From an uncultured Chromatiaceae bacterium (GTDB lineage: Bacteria > Pseudomonadota > Gammaproteobacteria > Chromatiales > Chromatiaceae), in NCBI GenBank assembly GCA_937923175.1, contig CALALB010000037.1, positions 1-64,000 of the forward strand: a stretch of DNA of 64,000 nt, given 5' to 3'. Positions within the stretch are counted from its first letter, which is position 1. The number at the start of each line of letters is the position of its first letter. Positions 14,210 through 23,778 of the stretch are shown here, piece after piece. The position numbers were made by a program, and so were the translations under genes. The notes under the pieces were generated by a model, which had not been told where the DNA came from, did no database searches, and worked only from the letters and a program-made list of their open reading frames with translations.

Positions 14210-16051
14210 TTAGCGTCCGCGCATAAACAGCCGATCGAAATCGGTATAAGACAATCTGATCCAGGTGGGACGACCGTGGTTACATTGGTCGCTGCGTTCG
14301 GTCTGTTCTATCTGGCGCAGTAAGGCGTTCATCTCATCGCGGCTCAGGCATCGAGGGGCCCGCACTGCCCCATGACAGGCTAGGGTGGCCAGGATCCTGT
14401 CGATGGATGATTCGATCTGGGCGCTTGCGTCCTGCTCGACGAGATCGGCCAAAAGATCGCGCACCAGGCGTTCGGCATCCACCGACTCCAATAGGGCAGG
14501 GATCGCCCGCAACGCCAGGCGATCAGGTCCCAGGCGGTCGATCACCAGCCCTAAGGGCTCCAAGATCGGGCACGCTGCCTCGAGTCGGTCGGCCTCATGC
14601 GGCGCAACCCGAAGCGGCTGGGGAATCAGCAGGTGTTGGCTGACGAGACGAGCTGACCGCCAGGCCGATTTAAGCCGCTCATACAGGATGCGCTCATGCG
14701 CTGCATGGATATCGACCACGATCAGCCCTTCGCGCGTCTCGGCCAGGAGATAGACCCCATTGAGCTGGGCAAGCGCAAAGCCGAGCGGGGGCACCTCCGC
14801 TGGGGGCGCCTGCCCTGGATCTGCTGCCGGGGCATTCCCTGAAAAGGGGTCGAGCCGAGGGGCTTGCCAGACCAGACTGACCTGATAAAGCGAGGGTAAC
14901 TCACTGACCCCTGGTACGGCTCGGGCCCGCGGGTGCTGCCCAGCTAGGCCGAGTCTGGCGCTGGACCCCGGTTCGCTCGACGCACCCACCGAGACCCCGA
15001 GCCTCCCTTGGGCCAGGGTGCGGGCTACAGCCTGGCGGATAAAGTCATGGACCTGCCGGGTCTCGCGAAAACGTACCTCATGCTTGGCCGGATGGACATT
15101 GACATCGACCTGATCAGGCGGCAATTCCAAAAAGAGCACATAAGCGGGATGCCGGCTGTGATGCAGACAATCGGCAAATGCCTGGCGGACGGCATGGGCA
15201 ACGAGACGATCCCGTATCAGACGTTTGTTGACATAAAAAAACTGCTGATCGGGTTGGCTGCGCGCCAAGGCCGGGGGTAGCACCCAGCCGCTCAGCAATA
15301 GCTTACCCGCCGCCGACTCGATCGGCAGGGCCTGCGCAGCAAAGGTCGGCCCAAGCAGTTGATCGAGACGGTCCTGGAAGGATGGGTAACGATCGGCTGC
15401 ATCCAGACGATGGATTAGGCGGCCATCATGGCGTAGCTCACAAGCGACCCCAGGGTAGGCCAACAAAAGACGCCGTACCACCTGTTCGATCTGCTCGAAC
15501 TCGGTGCGGGGGCTGCGCAAGAATTTGCGCCGCGCCGGGGTGTTGTAAAAAAGATCGCAGACCTCGACGCTGGTGCCGACAGGATGCGCCGCTGGAGACG
15601 GATCAACCAGAGGTGCACCGCCGCTGACGGTTATCGACCAGGCCATCCCCTCCCCTGCTGGGTCGCGGATCCGCGAGGTCAGGGTCAAACGGCTAACCGC
15701 GGCGATGCTCGGCAGAGCCTCCCCGCGAAATCCAAGGGTGGTGACGGATTCGAGGTCGGCGAGCGCCGCGATCTTGCTCGTGGCATGGCGCGTCAGGGCC
15801 AACGCCAGCTCAGCGCGCGGGATGCCCAAGCCATCGTCGCGCACCCGAATGCGCCTGATGCCGCCCCCTTCGATCATGATCTCAAGACGCGTACAGCCTG
15901 CATCCAGGCTGTTTTCAATCAGCTCCTTGACCACCGAGGCAGGGCGTTCGATGACCTCACCTGCAGCGATCTGACTGATCAAGCAATCCGGTAAAATCCG
16001 AATGTTGCAAGACACGGGCGGCTCGCCCAGGAACGCAGGGGCGGGGGTCAT
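14210..16051 (-). CDS. mutL: DNA mismatch repair protein MutL
   Basis: MutL links MutS mismatch recognition to downstream repair. The 613-residue protein has the GHKL ATPase domain with IAAGEVIERPASVVKELIEN, DDGLGIPR and the GFRGEALPSI loop, and a C-terminal dimerisation domain. Around residue 445 it carries DIHAAHERILYE, the DxHAxxExxxxE metal-binding endonuclease motif absent from E. coli MutL, and near the end CNHGRPT, another endonuclease-associated motif. The ATG at 16051 overlaps the amidase stop (TGATG). A GTG at 16015 would give a more typical N-terminus, so the start is uncertain. Confidence 0.95.
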   Translation of the reverse strand: MTPAPAFLGEPPVSCNIRILPDCLISQIAAGEVIERPASVVKELIENSLDAGCTRLEIMIEGGGIRRIRVRDDGLGIPRAELALALTRHATSKIAALADLESVTTLGFRGEALPSIAAVSRLTLTSRIRDPAGEGMAWSITVSGGAPLVDPSPAAHPVGTSVEVCDLFYNTPARRKFLRSPRTEFEQIEQVVRRLLLAYPGVACELRHDGRLIHRLDAADRYPSFQDRLDQLLGPTFAAQALPIESAAGKLLLSGWVLPPALARSQPDQQFFYVNKRLIRDRLVAHAVRQAFADCLHHSRHPAYVLFLELPPDQVDVNVHPAKHEVRFRETRQVHDFIRQAVARTLAQGRLGVSVGASSEPGSSARLGLAGQHPRARAVPGVSELPSLYQVSLVWQAPRLDPFSGNAPAADPGQAPPAEVPPLGFALAQLNGVYLLAETREGLIVVDIHAAHERILYERLKSAWRSARLVSQHLLIPQPLRVAPHEADRLEAACPILEPLGLVIDRLGPDRLALRAIPALLESVDAERLVRDLLADLVEQDASAQIESSIDRILATLACHGAVRAPRCLSRDEMNALLRQIEQTERSDQCNHGRPTWIRLSYTDFDRLFMRGR

Positions 16052-17448
16052 CAGGAATCCGCGGGGATGGTGATAACCTGACCGACGCGGATCACATCGT
16101 TTTCACCCAGACCATTCTCGGCACGCAATGAGCTCAGGCTGACCCGATAGCGCTTGGCGATCGCCGACAGGGTATCACCCTGGCTGATGACATGTTCCCG
16201 CGTCCGCCCTGGCTGGGTCCGTTCGGCTGAACGAAGCTGCGGCAGCTGTTCCCGGGGGCCCCGCGGGGTCTCGGGTAAAGGCGAGAGACCCTGCGGGGGA
16301 TGGGCATCGAGATAGTCCTTGATCCCGCCGAGGATCGCTTGGGCAATGAGCTGTTGATAGGCATCGGTCGCAAGCAGACGTTCTTCCTCCATATTGCTGA
16401 TAAAGGCGGCCTCAACTAGAACGGATGGCAGGTCTGTTGATTTGAGGACGACAAATCCCGCATGCTGCACCTCGCCGCGGTGGATAACGCCGGCACGCTT
16501 GAGTTGGCGCAGGATGAAGGCGGCTGCCACATCGCTCTGCTCTAAGGTGGCATTGCGGGTCAGCTCTTGGAGGACGGCGTCCAACAGGGCCTCGCTCCTG
16601 CTTGGCTCGGCGAGGGCAACCCGCTCGCTCCCATTCTCGTGCTCAGCTACCGAGCTGGCCATCTCGCTGCTCGCTGAGCCTGTGCCCAGGGTATAGACCG
16701 ATGAACCCCGGGCATTGGGATCGCTATAGGCATCGGCATGGATCGAGATGAACAAATCGGCCCGGCGGGCGCGCGCTGCCGCTGGGCGCTCGCGCAACCC
16801 GATATAACGATCGGCATCGCGGATCATGAATGCCTGCATCCCAGGTTCGCGCTCGATGAGACGGACGAGCTTGCGGGCAATCGCCAGGGTCACATCCTTT
16901 TCGCGCAGACCATTGGGACCTATCGCACCTGGGTCCTCACCGCCATGACCGGCATCGATCGCAATCAGGGCGGTTCGCCTCTGGCTGGAACGCGCTACCG
17001 GGCGCGGCGAGGCTGCCTGGGCCTGGGTGGAAACCCGAACAAAGGCGCTGTCCTGGGGTTGGGCTTGGGGGAGGAGCTCGATGACGACCCGATGTCTCGA
17101 CCCGCCGGACTCTTGGAGATTAAAGCTCTTGACCCGTGCCGGCCCCTTGAGATCCAGGACCAGACGCAACTCATCCGCACGGCGCATACCCCCCCGTATC
17201 CCGATGAGGATTGCATCATCGATACGGGGGGATGGCAACTCACCCGCCAGGGTGGCGCCTGGCAGGTCGATCACCACCCGATCCGGCTGATCGAGGGTCA
17301 GGATCCGATGGACGATTGGGGCCTTGGACTCCAGGAGCACCTGGGTCTTATCTGGAGAGGAATAGCCCCAGCGGCATTCGACCTCGGTCGCCCCGACCAT
17401 CGCCGGCAGCGTCGCTAGTAGCCAAAAGAACACAGCGAGCCTGTTCAC
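16051..17448 (-). CDS. N-acetylmuramoyl-L-alanine amidase (AmiB/AmiC type) with LysM
   Basis: This is a periplasmic zinc amidase that cleaves septal peptidoglycan during cell separation. I chose the GTG at 17448 because it gives a clean signal peptide (MNRLAVFFWLLATLPAMVGA). An ATG at 17520 and an earlier frame to 17727 that overlaps tsaE are alternatives. The order is an AMIN domain, a linker, then Amidase_3 with IAIDAGHGGEDPGAIG and the SIHADA zinc ligand block, then a C-terminal LysM peptidoglycan-binding repeat (ISQGDTLSAIAKRYRVS). The pairing tsaE-amidase-mutL is conserved in Gammaproteobacteria. Confidence 0.93.
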   Translation of the reverse strand: MNRLAVFFWLLATLPAMVGATEVECRWGYSSPDKTQVLLESKAPIVHRILTLDQPDRVVIDLPGATLAGELPSPRIDDAILIGIRGGMRRADELRLVLDLKGPARVKSFNLQESGGSRHRVVIELLPQAQPQDSAFVRVSTQAQAASPRPVARSSQRRTALIAIDAGHGGEDPGAIGPNGLREKDVTLAIARKLVRLIEREPGMQAFMIRDADRYIGLRERPAAARARRADLFISIHADAYSDPNARGSSVYTLGTGSASSEMASSVAEHENGSERVALAEPSRSEALLDAVLQELTRNATLEQSDVAAAFILRQLKRAGVIHRGEVQHAGFVVLKSTDLPSVLVEAAFISNMEEERLLATDAYQQLIAQAILGGIKDYLDAHPPQGLSPLPETPRGPREQLPQLRSAERTQPGRTREHVISQGDTLSAIAKRYRVSLSSLRAENGLGENDVIRVGQVITIPADS

Positions 17449-17570
17449 GCGGACTAGTCTCAGCTTACCAAAGGGACAGGCGTTGCTTAAAAGATAGCAA
17501 TTGACCACCGGGTTTTCCATGCTAGTCGGCGCTTGGGCGGGATCAGCCGCTTCGAGCGCGATAACTGTTG

Positions 17571-18056
17571 TCAATATGAAACATTTATCGCTGAACCGAG
17601 ATTGGCGCAGATCGACTCGCCGACAGCGCTGCCGGCGCTTATGCTCAGCCGGCGTCCTGGTGGGCGGTAGGAGATTAGGATACGTAAATCCGGGTTTGGG
17701 AGCAGCTCGGCCGCCCGTTCGGGCCATTCAACCACCCAGATCGCTCGGTCATGGAGCAGATCCCGCACCCCGAGCTCAGCGAGTTCATCTGGGTCAGCGA
17801 GACGATAGAGGTCGAAATGATACAGCTCGCACCCCTGGAGTTCATAGGGTTCGATCAGGGTGTAGGTTGGGCTGCGCACCTGCCCAGGATAACCTAGACC
17901 CCCCAGGATACCGCGGGTCAGGGTGGTCTTGCCGGTGCCTAATTCACCTGCCAAAAAGATCAGACAGGGCGGCTTAAGGACCCCGGCCAGGTGCGCGCCG
18001 AACGCGAGTTGGGCCTCGGCGCTCTCTAGATCGATCTCCAGGTCAGTGCAGTTCAT
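17571..18056 (-). CDS. tsaE: tRNA t6A synthesis ATPase TsaE
   Basis: TsaE is the P-loop ATPase that supports TsaB-TsaD in making threonylcarbamoyladenosine at tRNA position 37. The Walker A motif is GELGTGKT (37-44), followed by the family SPTYTLIEPY block and a HFDLYRLADPDEL segment, then WVVEWPER. At 161 residues it is slightly longer than usual because of a divergent C-terminal tail of about 20 residues. It lies between the NAD(P)HX repair gene and the amidase gene, as in many Gammaproteobacteria. Confidence 0.93.
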   Translation of the reverse strand: MNCTDLEIDLESAEAQLAFGAHLAGVLKPPCLIFLAGELGTGKTTLTRGILGGLGYPGQVRSPTYTLIEPYELQGCELYHFDLYRLADPDELAELGVRDLLHDRAIWVVEWPERAAELLPNPDLRILISYRPPGRRLSISAGSAVGESICANLGSAINVSY

Positions 18057-18116
18057 CTCGCTCTGGGAAAACCCCCTTGGGTTTTGGCGGGCAAGGCAGG
18101 GCTTGCTGGCCTGGTT

Positions 18117-19694
18117 CTAAAGGGGGCCCGCTGGCGCTGAAACGTCGTTCTCCAGGACCGATTGCCAAGCCGGCGGGATCGCCTCAGTATTGACGAGGGT
18201 CCGCAGTTCAGCGATCAGGTCGCTGGCGATCAGACCGCGTTCGCCGCCCCGAGCAGCCCGATCGCCAGCAGCGGCATGCAGACAGACCCCGGCATGGGCT
18301 GCGTTCGGCGCCGACAGACCCTGGGCGCGCAATGCGGCGATGATACCGGTCAGGGCATCGCCCATGCCCGCGCTCGCCATCCCGGGGTTTCCCTGATCGC
18401 AGATTACCGGAATCGCCGAGGATCCAGATTGAACGATGGTCCCTGCCCCTTTGAGCACAGCCACCCCGCCGAACCGCGCCGACAGCGCTCGGGCAGCAGC
18501 GACTCGGTCGCGCTGGATCTCGGTGATCGAGCTCCCCAAGAGACGCGCCGCCTCACCGGGATGCGGGGTCAGGATCCAATCTCGACCCAGAAGGGGTGCG
18601 CTGGCCAGCAGATTCAGCGCATCGGCATCGACGACCAAGGGCCTTGCCGCTGAACAGCAGCGCTCCCAGAGCATGCAGGCCCAGTCATCCTGGCCCAAAC
18701 CCGGACCGATGGCGATGACATCGGCCCGGGCGATCAGCGGCTCTAGATCCTCGGTCTGCATCACCCCCCGGACCATGAGTTCCGGGCGGGTGAGATTAAG
18801 CCAGGCGGCATGCTGCGGATGGGTGGCAATGGTCACCAGACCGGCGCCGGTCCGAAGCGCCGCCTCTCCCGCCAGCCGCACCGACCCCGACATCCCCGGC
18901 GCCCCGCCGATGATCAGCACATGGCCGCAATCACCCTTATGGGCCAGGCGCGAGCGAGTGGATAATAAGGATGAGGCGCGCGCCCAATCGCTGCGTATCG
19001 CTGCAGCAGGCTCACTCGTATAGAGCTGCTCCGGTAGCCCGAGACCGTTGAACCAAACCTCGCCGCGATATTCAGGCCCAGCGCCAAGATATAAGCCCAG
19101 CTTAAGGGCAAGAAGGCTGATAGTGACCCTTGCCCGAACCGCGATGCCCATCACCTCACCGGTATCGGCGTGCAGGCCCGAGGGAAGATCAAGCGCCAGG
19201 ACCGGTGCGCGCTGGTCATTCAGTGCAGCGATGGCTTCGGCGTAGCGGCCGGCAACGGGTCGGTTTAGTCCCGTGCCCAACAGGGCATCGACAAAGAGAT
19301 CCATCCCCTGGGGCAGACTGGACCAGCCCTCCACCTCTCCCCCTGCCATGCGATAGGCCTCGAGGCCAGCCGCCGCGTTGATCGAACCGCTGGGCTCGCC
19401 TATCTGGAGCACTCGTACCGCCAGGCCATCGCTTAGCGCCAGCCGCGCTAGCACATAACCGTCGCCGCCATTGTTACCTGCACCTGCCAGGACACAGATC
19501 CGCTGCGCCTTCGGCCAACGCCTGCGCAGCAGACGATAGGCCGCAGCCCCTGCCCGCTCCATCAGGGCCTGTTCGCTGAGCCCCAGCTGTGCCTCGGCTC
19601 GGCGCTCAAGCCGGCGTACCTGCTCGCTGCGATACAGGCCAGAGGGTAACTCAGGCGCAGAAGGCGGGTATCCGGCCGCCTGGCGCATGCTCAT
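18117..19694 (-). CDS. nnr: Bifunctional NAD(P)HX epimerase / ADP-dependent NAD(P)HX dehydratase
   Basis: This fused metabolite-repair enzyme restores damaged (hydrated) NADH and NADPH. The N-terminal epimerase half (YjeF_N) has the VLAGAGNNGGDGYVLARLAL loop and a LDLPSGLHADTGE site. The C-terminal dehydratase half (carbohydrate-kinase fold) has GHVLIIGGAPGMSGS, the IAIGPGLGQ site, LTPHPGEAARLLG and the late GMGDALTGII motif. The 525-residue length fits the fusion. The start overlaps the PilZ gene stop by four bases. It heads the tsaE-amidase-mutL series, as in E. coli yjeF-yjeE. Confidence 0.94.
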   Translation of the reverse strand: MSMRQAAGYPPSAPELPSGLYRSEQVRRLERRAEAQLGLSEQALMERAGAAAYRLLRRRWPKAQRICVLAGAGNNGGDGYVLARLALSDGLAVRVLQIGEPSGSINAAAGLEAYRMAGGEVEGWSSLPQGMDLFVDALLGTGLNRPVAGRYAEAIAALNDQRAPVLALDLPSGLHADTGEVMGIAVRARVTISLLALKLGLYLGAGPEYRGEVWFNGLGLPEQLYTSEPAAAIRSDWARASSLLSTRSRLAHKGDCGHVLIIGGAPGMSGSVRLAGEAALRTGAGLVTIATHPQHAAWLNLTRPELMVRGVMQTEDLEPLIARADVIAIGPGLGQDDWACMLWERCCSAARPLVVDADALNLLASAPLLGRDWILTPHPGEAARLLGSSITEIQRDRVAAARALSARFGGVAVLKGAGTIVQSGSSAIPVICDQGNPGMASAGMGDALTGIIAALRAQGLSAPNAAHAGVCLHAAAGDRAARGGERGLIASDLIAELRTLVNTEAIPPAWQSVLENDVSAPAGPL

Positions 19695-20776
19695 CCCCCA
19701 GTCAGTAGACTGCGCCGCCGGGCGGGCAGACCAAAGGCGAGGTCATGGACCTCCTGCAGGAACTGGAGTTCGTCCCAGGCATATTTTGGCCAACCGTTCG
19801 GCAGGGCTTGACTGTCCATCACCAGGCGGCTGAAGACCTGATCAAAGCCCTCGACATCGCCCCAGGTGGCGGTCAGCTGGACGATCACCTGGGGAAATTG
19901 AGCCTCCAGATAGCACAGATTGTCACTATAGTCCGATCCAACTGAGGAAGTGTCACTATAGTCCGATCCAACTGAGGAAGTGTTCTCAGTGGTTTGATTG
20001 AGGGCGCCTGCCACCGAGCGGAGCCAATCAGGGGCGCCGGCTAGGGTGCTGAAGGTCGATAAACCCGATTCAGAGTCTGAGAGTCGTTTTAAGACCAGCT
20101 CGATAAATTCGCGGATCGCCCGTTTGGGATGCTCCAGGACCAGCGTCAGGTTATACAGCTCGGCCCAGCTATAACCCTTCACCTCCAATCTATCGACCCC
20201 AATCACCCGCGCACGCAGATGGAGGTCGGGGAGATCCATGCTAGGGATAATGGACAAACGGATGCTCTGGCCCAATTGATAGGACCCGAACACAGTCGCT
20301 GTGTAATGGCCATCGAGCAACTGGGTCAGGATTTGGCGCAATTCCTCTGGATCGTTGACCACCACCTCCAGATCGGAAAACAAAGGGATGGGATCCTGTT
20401 GGGGCTTGGTATCCTGGCGCAGGAGCATTGCAAGCAGACGCTCCAGCCGGCTTTGGCTACGCGGTGACAGGCTTGTAAAGCGCAAGGCAATCAGACACTC
20501 GCCTTCTCGCTGCGGTTCACAGCGCAGGACCTGGGCCTGAGCGCGGATCACTTTACCTTTGCTCCATGGCAGGCTGATCAGCAGCGAGTCGATCTCCAGC
20601 GGGAGGGGTTGAGCGAGCTGGATCAGGGCACCGCCCCAGGATAGATCCCGGGTGATGGCGCGCATGGATTGAGTCTGACCTGGCAAGGTCAGTTCAACGG
20701 GGATACGCAACTCGATCCGCCGCTGGGTCCGTCTTTCCATATCTTTCGATCGAGAGGATTCAGAAGAGATCGCCAT
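19691..20776 (-). CDS. PilZ domain protein (c-di-GMP receptor candidate)
   Basis: The protein has 361 residues. Near its N-terminus are RRTQRRIELR and, about 30 residues on, DLSWGGALIQL, matching the RxxxR and [D/N]xSxxG c-di-GMP-binding motifs of PilZ. A second segment around residues 130-240 resembles a divergent PilZ-like or YcgR-N-like beta barrel; this is a weak inference. Residues about 266-285 are a perfect ten-residue tandem duplication (SVGSDYSDTS-type) encoded by the 30-base repeat at 19921-19980. The start could also be the ATG at 20740. It precedes nnr with a four-base overlap, an unusual neighbour. Its output function is unknown. Confidence 0.75.
   Translation of the reverse strand: MAISSESSRSKDMERRTQRRIELRIPVELTLPGQTQSMRAITRDLSWGGALIQLAQPLPLEIDSLLISLPWSKGKVIRAQAQVLRCEPQREGECLIALRFTSLSPRSQSRLERLLAMLLRQDTKPQQDPIPLFSDLEVVVNDPEELRQILTQLLDGHYTATVFGSYQLGQSIRLSIIPSMDLPDLHLRARVIGVDRLEVKGYSWAELYNLTLVLEHPKRAIREFIELVLKRLSDSESGLSTFSTLAGAPDWLRSVAGALNQTTENTSSVGSDYSDTSSVGSDYSDNLCYLEAQFPQVIVQLTATWGDVEGFDQVFSRLVMDSQALPNGWPKYAWDELQFLQEVHDLAFGLPARRRSLLTGG
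19921..19980. repeat. Perfect 30-base tandem duplication inside the PilZ gene
   Basis: The unit TGTCACTATAGTCCGATCCA plus ten more bases occurs twice in a row with no mismatch. It adds ten residues in frame to an acidic serine-rich linker of the PilZ protein. Identity at every base implies a very recent duplication. Confidence 0.95.
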
Positions 20777-20974
20777 AGCCCTACATGACTTATAGTAGAA
20801 TGGCCTTAACCTTGCTGCTCGCGAGTCGCTATTCTAGACCAGGTCCGCAATCAGTTCAGTAGGATAAGGCGGCACTTGTTTCCTGTAGACCCTTGCTGTC
20901 TCAGTCAGAGGTGTTGTGTCACCATGGACTGGCCAATAGACTGTGGATTTTTACTGGTGAGACGGTTCGATGCC

Positions 20975-22714
20975 ATGCGCACCTCCGAGTTTCCGCTTCA
21001 CACCCTTAAAGAGATACCTGCCGACGCCGAGGTCATCAGTCATCGCCTGATGCTGCGCGCTGGTCTCATCCGCAAGCTTGCTGCCGGGCTTTATACCTGG
21101 TTGCCGCTGGGTTTGCGCGTGTTGCGCAAGATTGAACGCATCGTGCGCGAGGAGATGGATCGCGCCGGGGCCCTGGAGGTCCTGATGCCAGCGGTTCAAC
21201 CGGCCGAGCTTTGGCAAGAGTCAGGGCGCTGGGATCAGTATGGCCCAGAACTGCTGCGCTTCAAAGACCGCCATGAACGGGATTTCTGCTTTGGCCCGAC
21301 CCATGAGGAGATCATCACCGATCTCGTGCGCAATGAGCTCAAGAGCTACAAACAATTACCGGTCAGTCTTTATCAGATCCAGACCAAGTTTCGCGACGAG
21401 ATCCGCCCAAGGTTCGGGGTTATGCGCGCGCGCGAATTTTTGATGAAGGACGCCTATTCCTTTCATCTGGACGAGCCCTCGCTCGATGCAACCTATCAGC
21501 AGATGTATGAGACCTATTGCCGAATCTTTAGCCGCTGTGGGCTCGACTTTCGGGCGGTGCGCGCCGACACCGGCAATATCGGCGGCAGCGACTCGCATGA
21601 GTTCCATGTCCTGGCCGCCTCCGGCGAGGATGCTATCGCCTTTTCCAATGCGAGCAACTATGCGGCGAATGTCGAGCTGGCCGAGGCCCTGCCCCCCGCT
21701 GGATCGGCGCCAGCCCCCAAGGAGGAGATGCGCCTGGTCGACACCCCGGGGGTACGCAGCATCGCCGAGCTGGTCGAGGCTTTCGGGGTGCCGATCGAGC
21801 GCACGGTCAAGACCCTGGTCGTCGCCGCATCGCCCGAACAGGGCGGCGGCTTGATCGCCCTTCTGATCCGCGGCGATCATGCCCTCAATCCGCTCAAGGC
21901 CCAAAGGTTGCCCCAGGTCGGCAAGCCATTGCGTATGGCCTCAGAGCCCGAGATCCGCGCCGCGATCGGCGCTGGGCCCGGCTCCCTGGGTCCCAAGGAT
22001 CTCCCCATCGCCTGTATCGCCGACCGTTCGGTTGCGGTGCTGGCCGATTTCGCCGCTGGCGCCAATCGCGATGGCAAACACTGGTTTGGGCTCAATTGGG
22101 GCCGAGATCTGCCTTTGCCTGAGGTGGCCGATCTACGCAATGTCGTAGATGGCGACCCCAGCCCAGACGGCCAAGGGACCTTGGTCATCGCCCGCGGGAT
22201 CGAGGTCGGGCATATCTTCAAGCTGGGGCGCAAATATAGCGAGGCCATGCGGGCCCAGGTCTTAGGCGAAGACGGCCGACCGGTAACCCTGATCATGGGC
22301 TGCTATGGGATCGGGGTTTCACGCTTGGTGGCTGCCGCCATCGAACAGCATCACGATGAACTGGGCATCTGTTGGCCGACGGCGATCGCGCCCTTCCAGG
22401 TCGCGCTCTTGCCCTTGCGGGCTGACAAATCCTATCGGGTGCGCGCGGCGACTGAGCAGCTCTATACCGAGCTTCAGGCCGCTGGCATTGAGGTCTTGCT
22501 CGATGACCGGGATATCCGCGCCGGCGTCATGTTCGCCGATATGGACCTGATCGGCATCCCCTATCGGATTGTAGTCAGCGACAAGGGGCTGGACGCAGGA
22601 CAGGTCGAATATAAGGCGCGCATCGCCGCCGAACCCCAGCTCGTGCCCATTGATGAGATCCTTGGGTTTTTGCGCGCCCGCTTATCCATAAACGGCTCAG
22701 GGCAGCAGCCTTAA
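20975..22714 (+). CDS. proS: Prolyl-tRNA synthetase
   Basis: ProS charges tRNA(Pro) with proline. The ATG at 20975 gives [20 protein letters not shown], the standard bacterial N-terminus, and a 579-residue protein. An upstream in-frame extension to 20876 is unlikely. Class II motif 2 is around [26 protein letters not shown] large insertion between motifs 2 and 3 is the bacterial editing domain, and motif 3 contains [11 protein letters not shown]. It is followed by fabA and holC with short gaps on the same strand, so the three are probably cotranscribed. Confidence 0.96.
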   Translation: MRTSEFPLHTLKEIPADAEVISHRLMLRAGLIRKLAAGLYTWLPLGLRVLRKIERIVREEMDRAGALEVLMPAVQPAELWQESGRWDQYGPELLRFKDRHERDFCFGPTHEEIITDLVRNELKSYKQLPVSLYQIQTKFRDEIRPRFGVMRAREFLMKDAYSFHLDEPSLDATYQQMYETYCRIFSRCGLDFRAVRADTGNIGGSDSHEFHVLAASGEDAIAFSNASNYAANVELAEALPPAGSAPAPKEEMRLVDTPGVRSIAELVEAFGVPIERTVKTLVVAASPEQGGGLIALLIRGDHALNPLKAQRLPQVGKPLRMASEPEIRAAIGAGPGSLGPKDLPIACIADRSVAVLADFAAGANRDGKHWFGLNWGRDLPLPEVADLRNVVDGDPSPDGQGTLVIARGIEVGHIFKLGRKYSEAMRAQVLGEDGRPVTLIMGCYGIGVSRLVAAAIEQHHDELGICWPTAIAPFQVALLPLRADKSYRVRAATEQLYTELQAAGIEVLLDDRDIRAGVMFADMDLIGIPYRIVVSDKGLDAGQVEYKARIAAEPQLVPIDEILGFLRARLSINGSGQQP

Positions 22715-22750
22715 TCGCTGCCCGATCATCCCAATCGACTAGGAATGACC

Positions 22751-23269
22751 ATGGATCGACGAGAGGCCTCCTTCAATCGCGATGAGCTCCTGGCCTGCGG
22801 ACACGGGGAGATGTTTGGCCCAGGCAATGCCCAACTCCCCTTGCCCAATATGCTGATGATGGACCGCATCCTGCGCATCGCCAATTTCGGCGGTGCCTAC
22901 GGCAAGGGGGAGATCCTCGCGGAGCTCGATGTCCACCCAGACCTGTGGTTTTTCCAATGCCATTTTCAGGGTGACCCAGTGATGCCGGGCTGTCTAGGGC
23001 TCGATGCGCTTTGGCAAATGATCGGATTTTATCTCGCCTGGATCGGCAATCTCGGGCATGGCCGGGCGCTCGGAGTCGATGAGGTCCGTTTTACCGGTCA
23101 GGTCCTGCCGACGGCCAAGAAGGTGACCTATCACATCGATATGAAACGGGTCGTCAATCACAAGCTGGTCCTAGGGATCGGGGATGGCATCGTCCAGGTC
23201 GATGGGCGGACCATCTATACCGCCCGGGATCTGCGGGTCGGTCTGTTCACCTCGGTCGATAGCTTCTAG
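22751..23269 (+). CDS. fabA: 3-hydroxydecanoyl-ACP dehydratase/isomerase
   Basis: FabA dehydrates 3-hydroxydecanoyl-ACP and isomerises the trans-2 product to cis-3, introducing the double bond of unsaturated fatty acids. I chose the second ATG (22751) because AGGA at 22741-22744 then has correct spacing and the protein is exactly 172 residues, the E. coli length. The catalytic His is in [20 protein letters not shown] and the catalytic Asp is in the same block (GLDALWQ). The [14 protein letters not shown] segment is diagnostic. It lies between proS and holC. The usual partner fabB is not in the window. Confidence 0.95.
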   Translation: MDRREASFNRDELLACGHGEMFGPGNAQLPLPNMLMMDRILRIANFGGAYGKGEILAELDVHPDLWFFQCHFQGDPVMPGCLGLDALWQMIGFYLAWIGNLGHGRALGVDEVRFTGQVLPTAKKVTYHIDMKRVVNHKLVLGIGDGIVQVDGRTIYTARDLRVGLFTSVDSF

Positions 23270-23275
23270 AGCACC

Positions 23276-23710
23276 GTGCCGCGGATTGAGTTCTATAGCC
23301 TGGAACCAGGCAGCCGCAGCGACCGGTTTGCCATGGCCTGCCAGATCGTCGAGCGTCTCTATGGCGAGGATGAGCGGGTCTTGATCCTCTGTCCCGACCC
23401 TGACGAGGCCAGACATCTCGACCGGCTGCTTTGGACCTTTAGACAAGAAAGCTTTATCCCCCATGGGATGCTAGGCGAGGTGGATGCAGAGCTCACCCCT
23501 ATCCTCATCGCTTTAGAGTCACCCCTACCGCGAGGACAAGAGGCCCTGATCAATCTAGGACCTCTGCTGCCGCCAAACTGGGGTCTGTGGGATGAGATCT
23601 ACGAGATCGTGGACAATGATCCAGAGGTCCTTGAGGCAGGGCGGGCACGATATCGGGCCTATCGGCAAGGCGGTTGTGAGCCGATCCACCAGCGCCTGAG
23701 GCTCGGATGA
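23276..23710 (+). CDS. holC: DNA polymerase III subunit chi
   Basis: Chi joins the clamp-loader to single-stranded-DNA-binding protein at the replication fork. The 144-residue protein has the family pattern: an N-terminal FYSLEPGS strand, the VERLYGEDERVLILCPD segment, and LDRLLWTFRQESFIPHG with the conserved LW-F and FIPH residues. The start is a GTG at 23276, six bases after the fabA stop, suggesting coupled expression. No psi subunit gene is nearby. Confidence 0.88.
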   Translation: MPRIEFYSLEPGSRSDRFAMACQIVERLYGEDERVLILCPDPDEARHLDRLLWTFRQESFIPHGMLGEVDAELTPILIALESPLPRGQEALINLGPLLPPNWGLWDEIYEIVDNDPEVLEAGRARYRAYRQGGCEPIHQRLRLG

Positions 23711-23778
23711 ATAGCTGGCGCCAGCCGTTCGCGCATTCACCGGGATGGGGAGTTCGCCCGCGCTCGCCCCGCCCTAGG

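Noticed and set aside
23714-23725. GCTGGCGCCAGC palindrome after holC as a terminator
   Set aside because: It has no loop and no T-run; probably chance.
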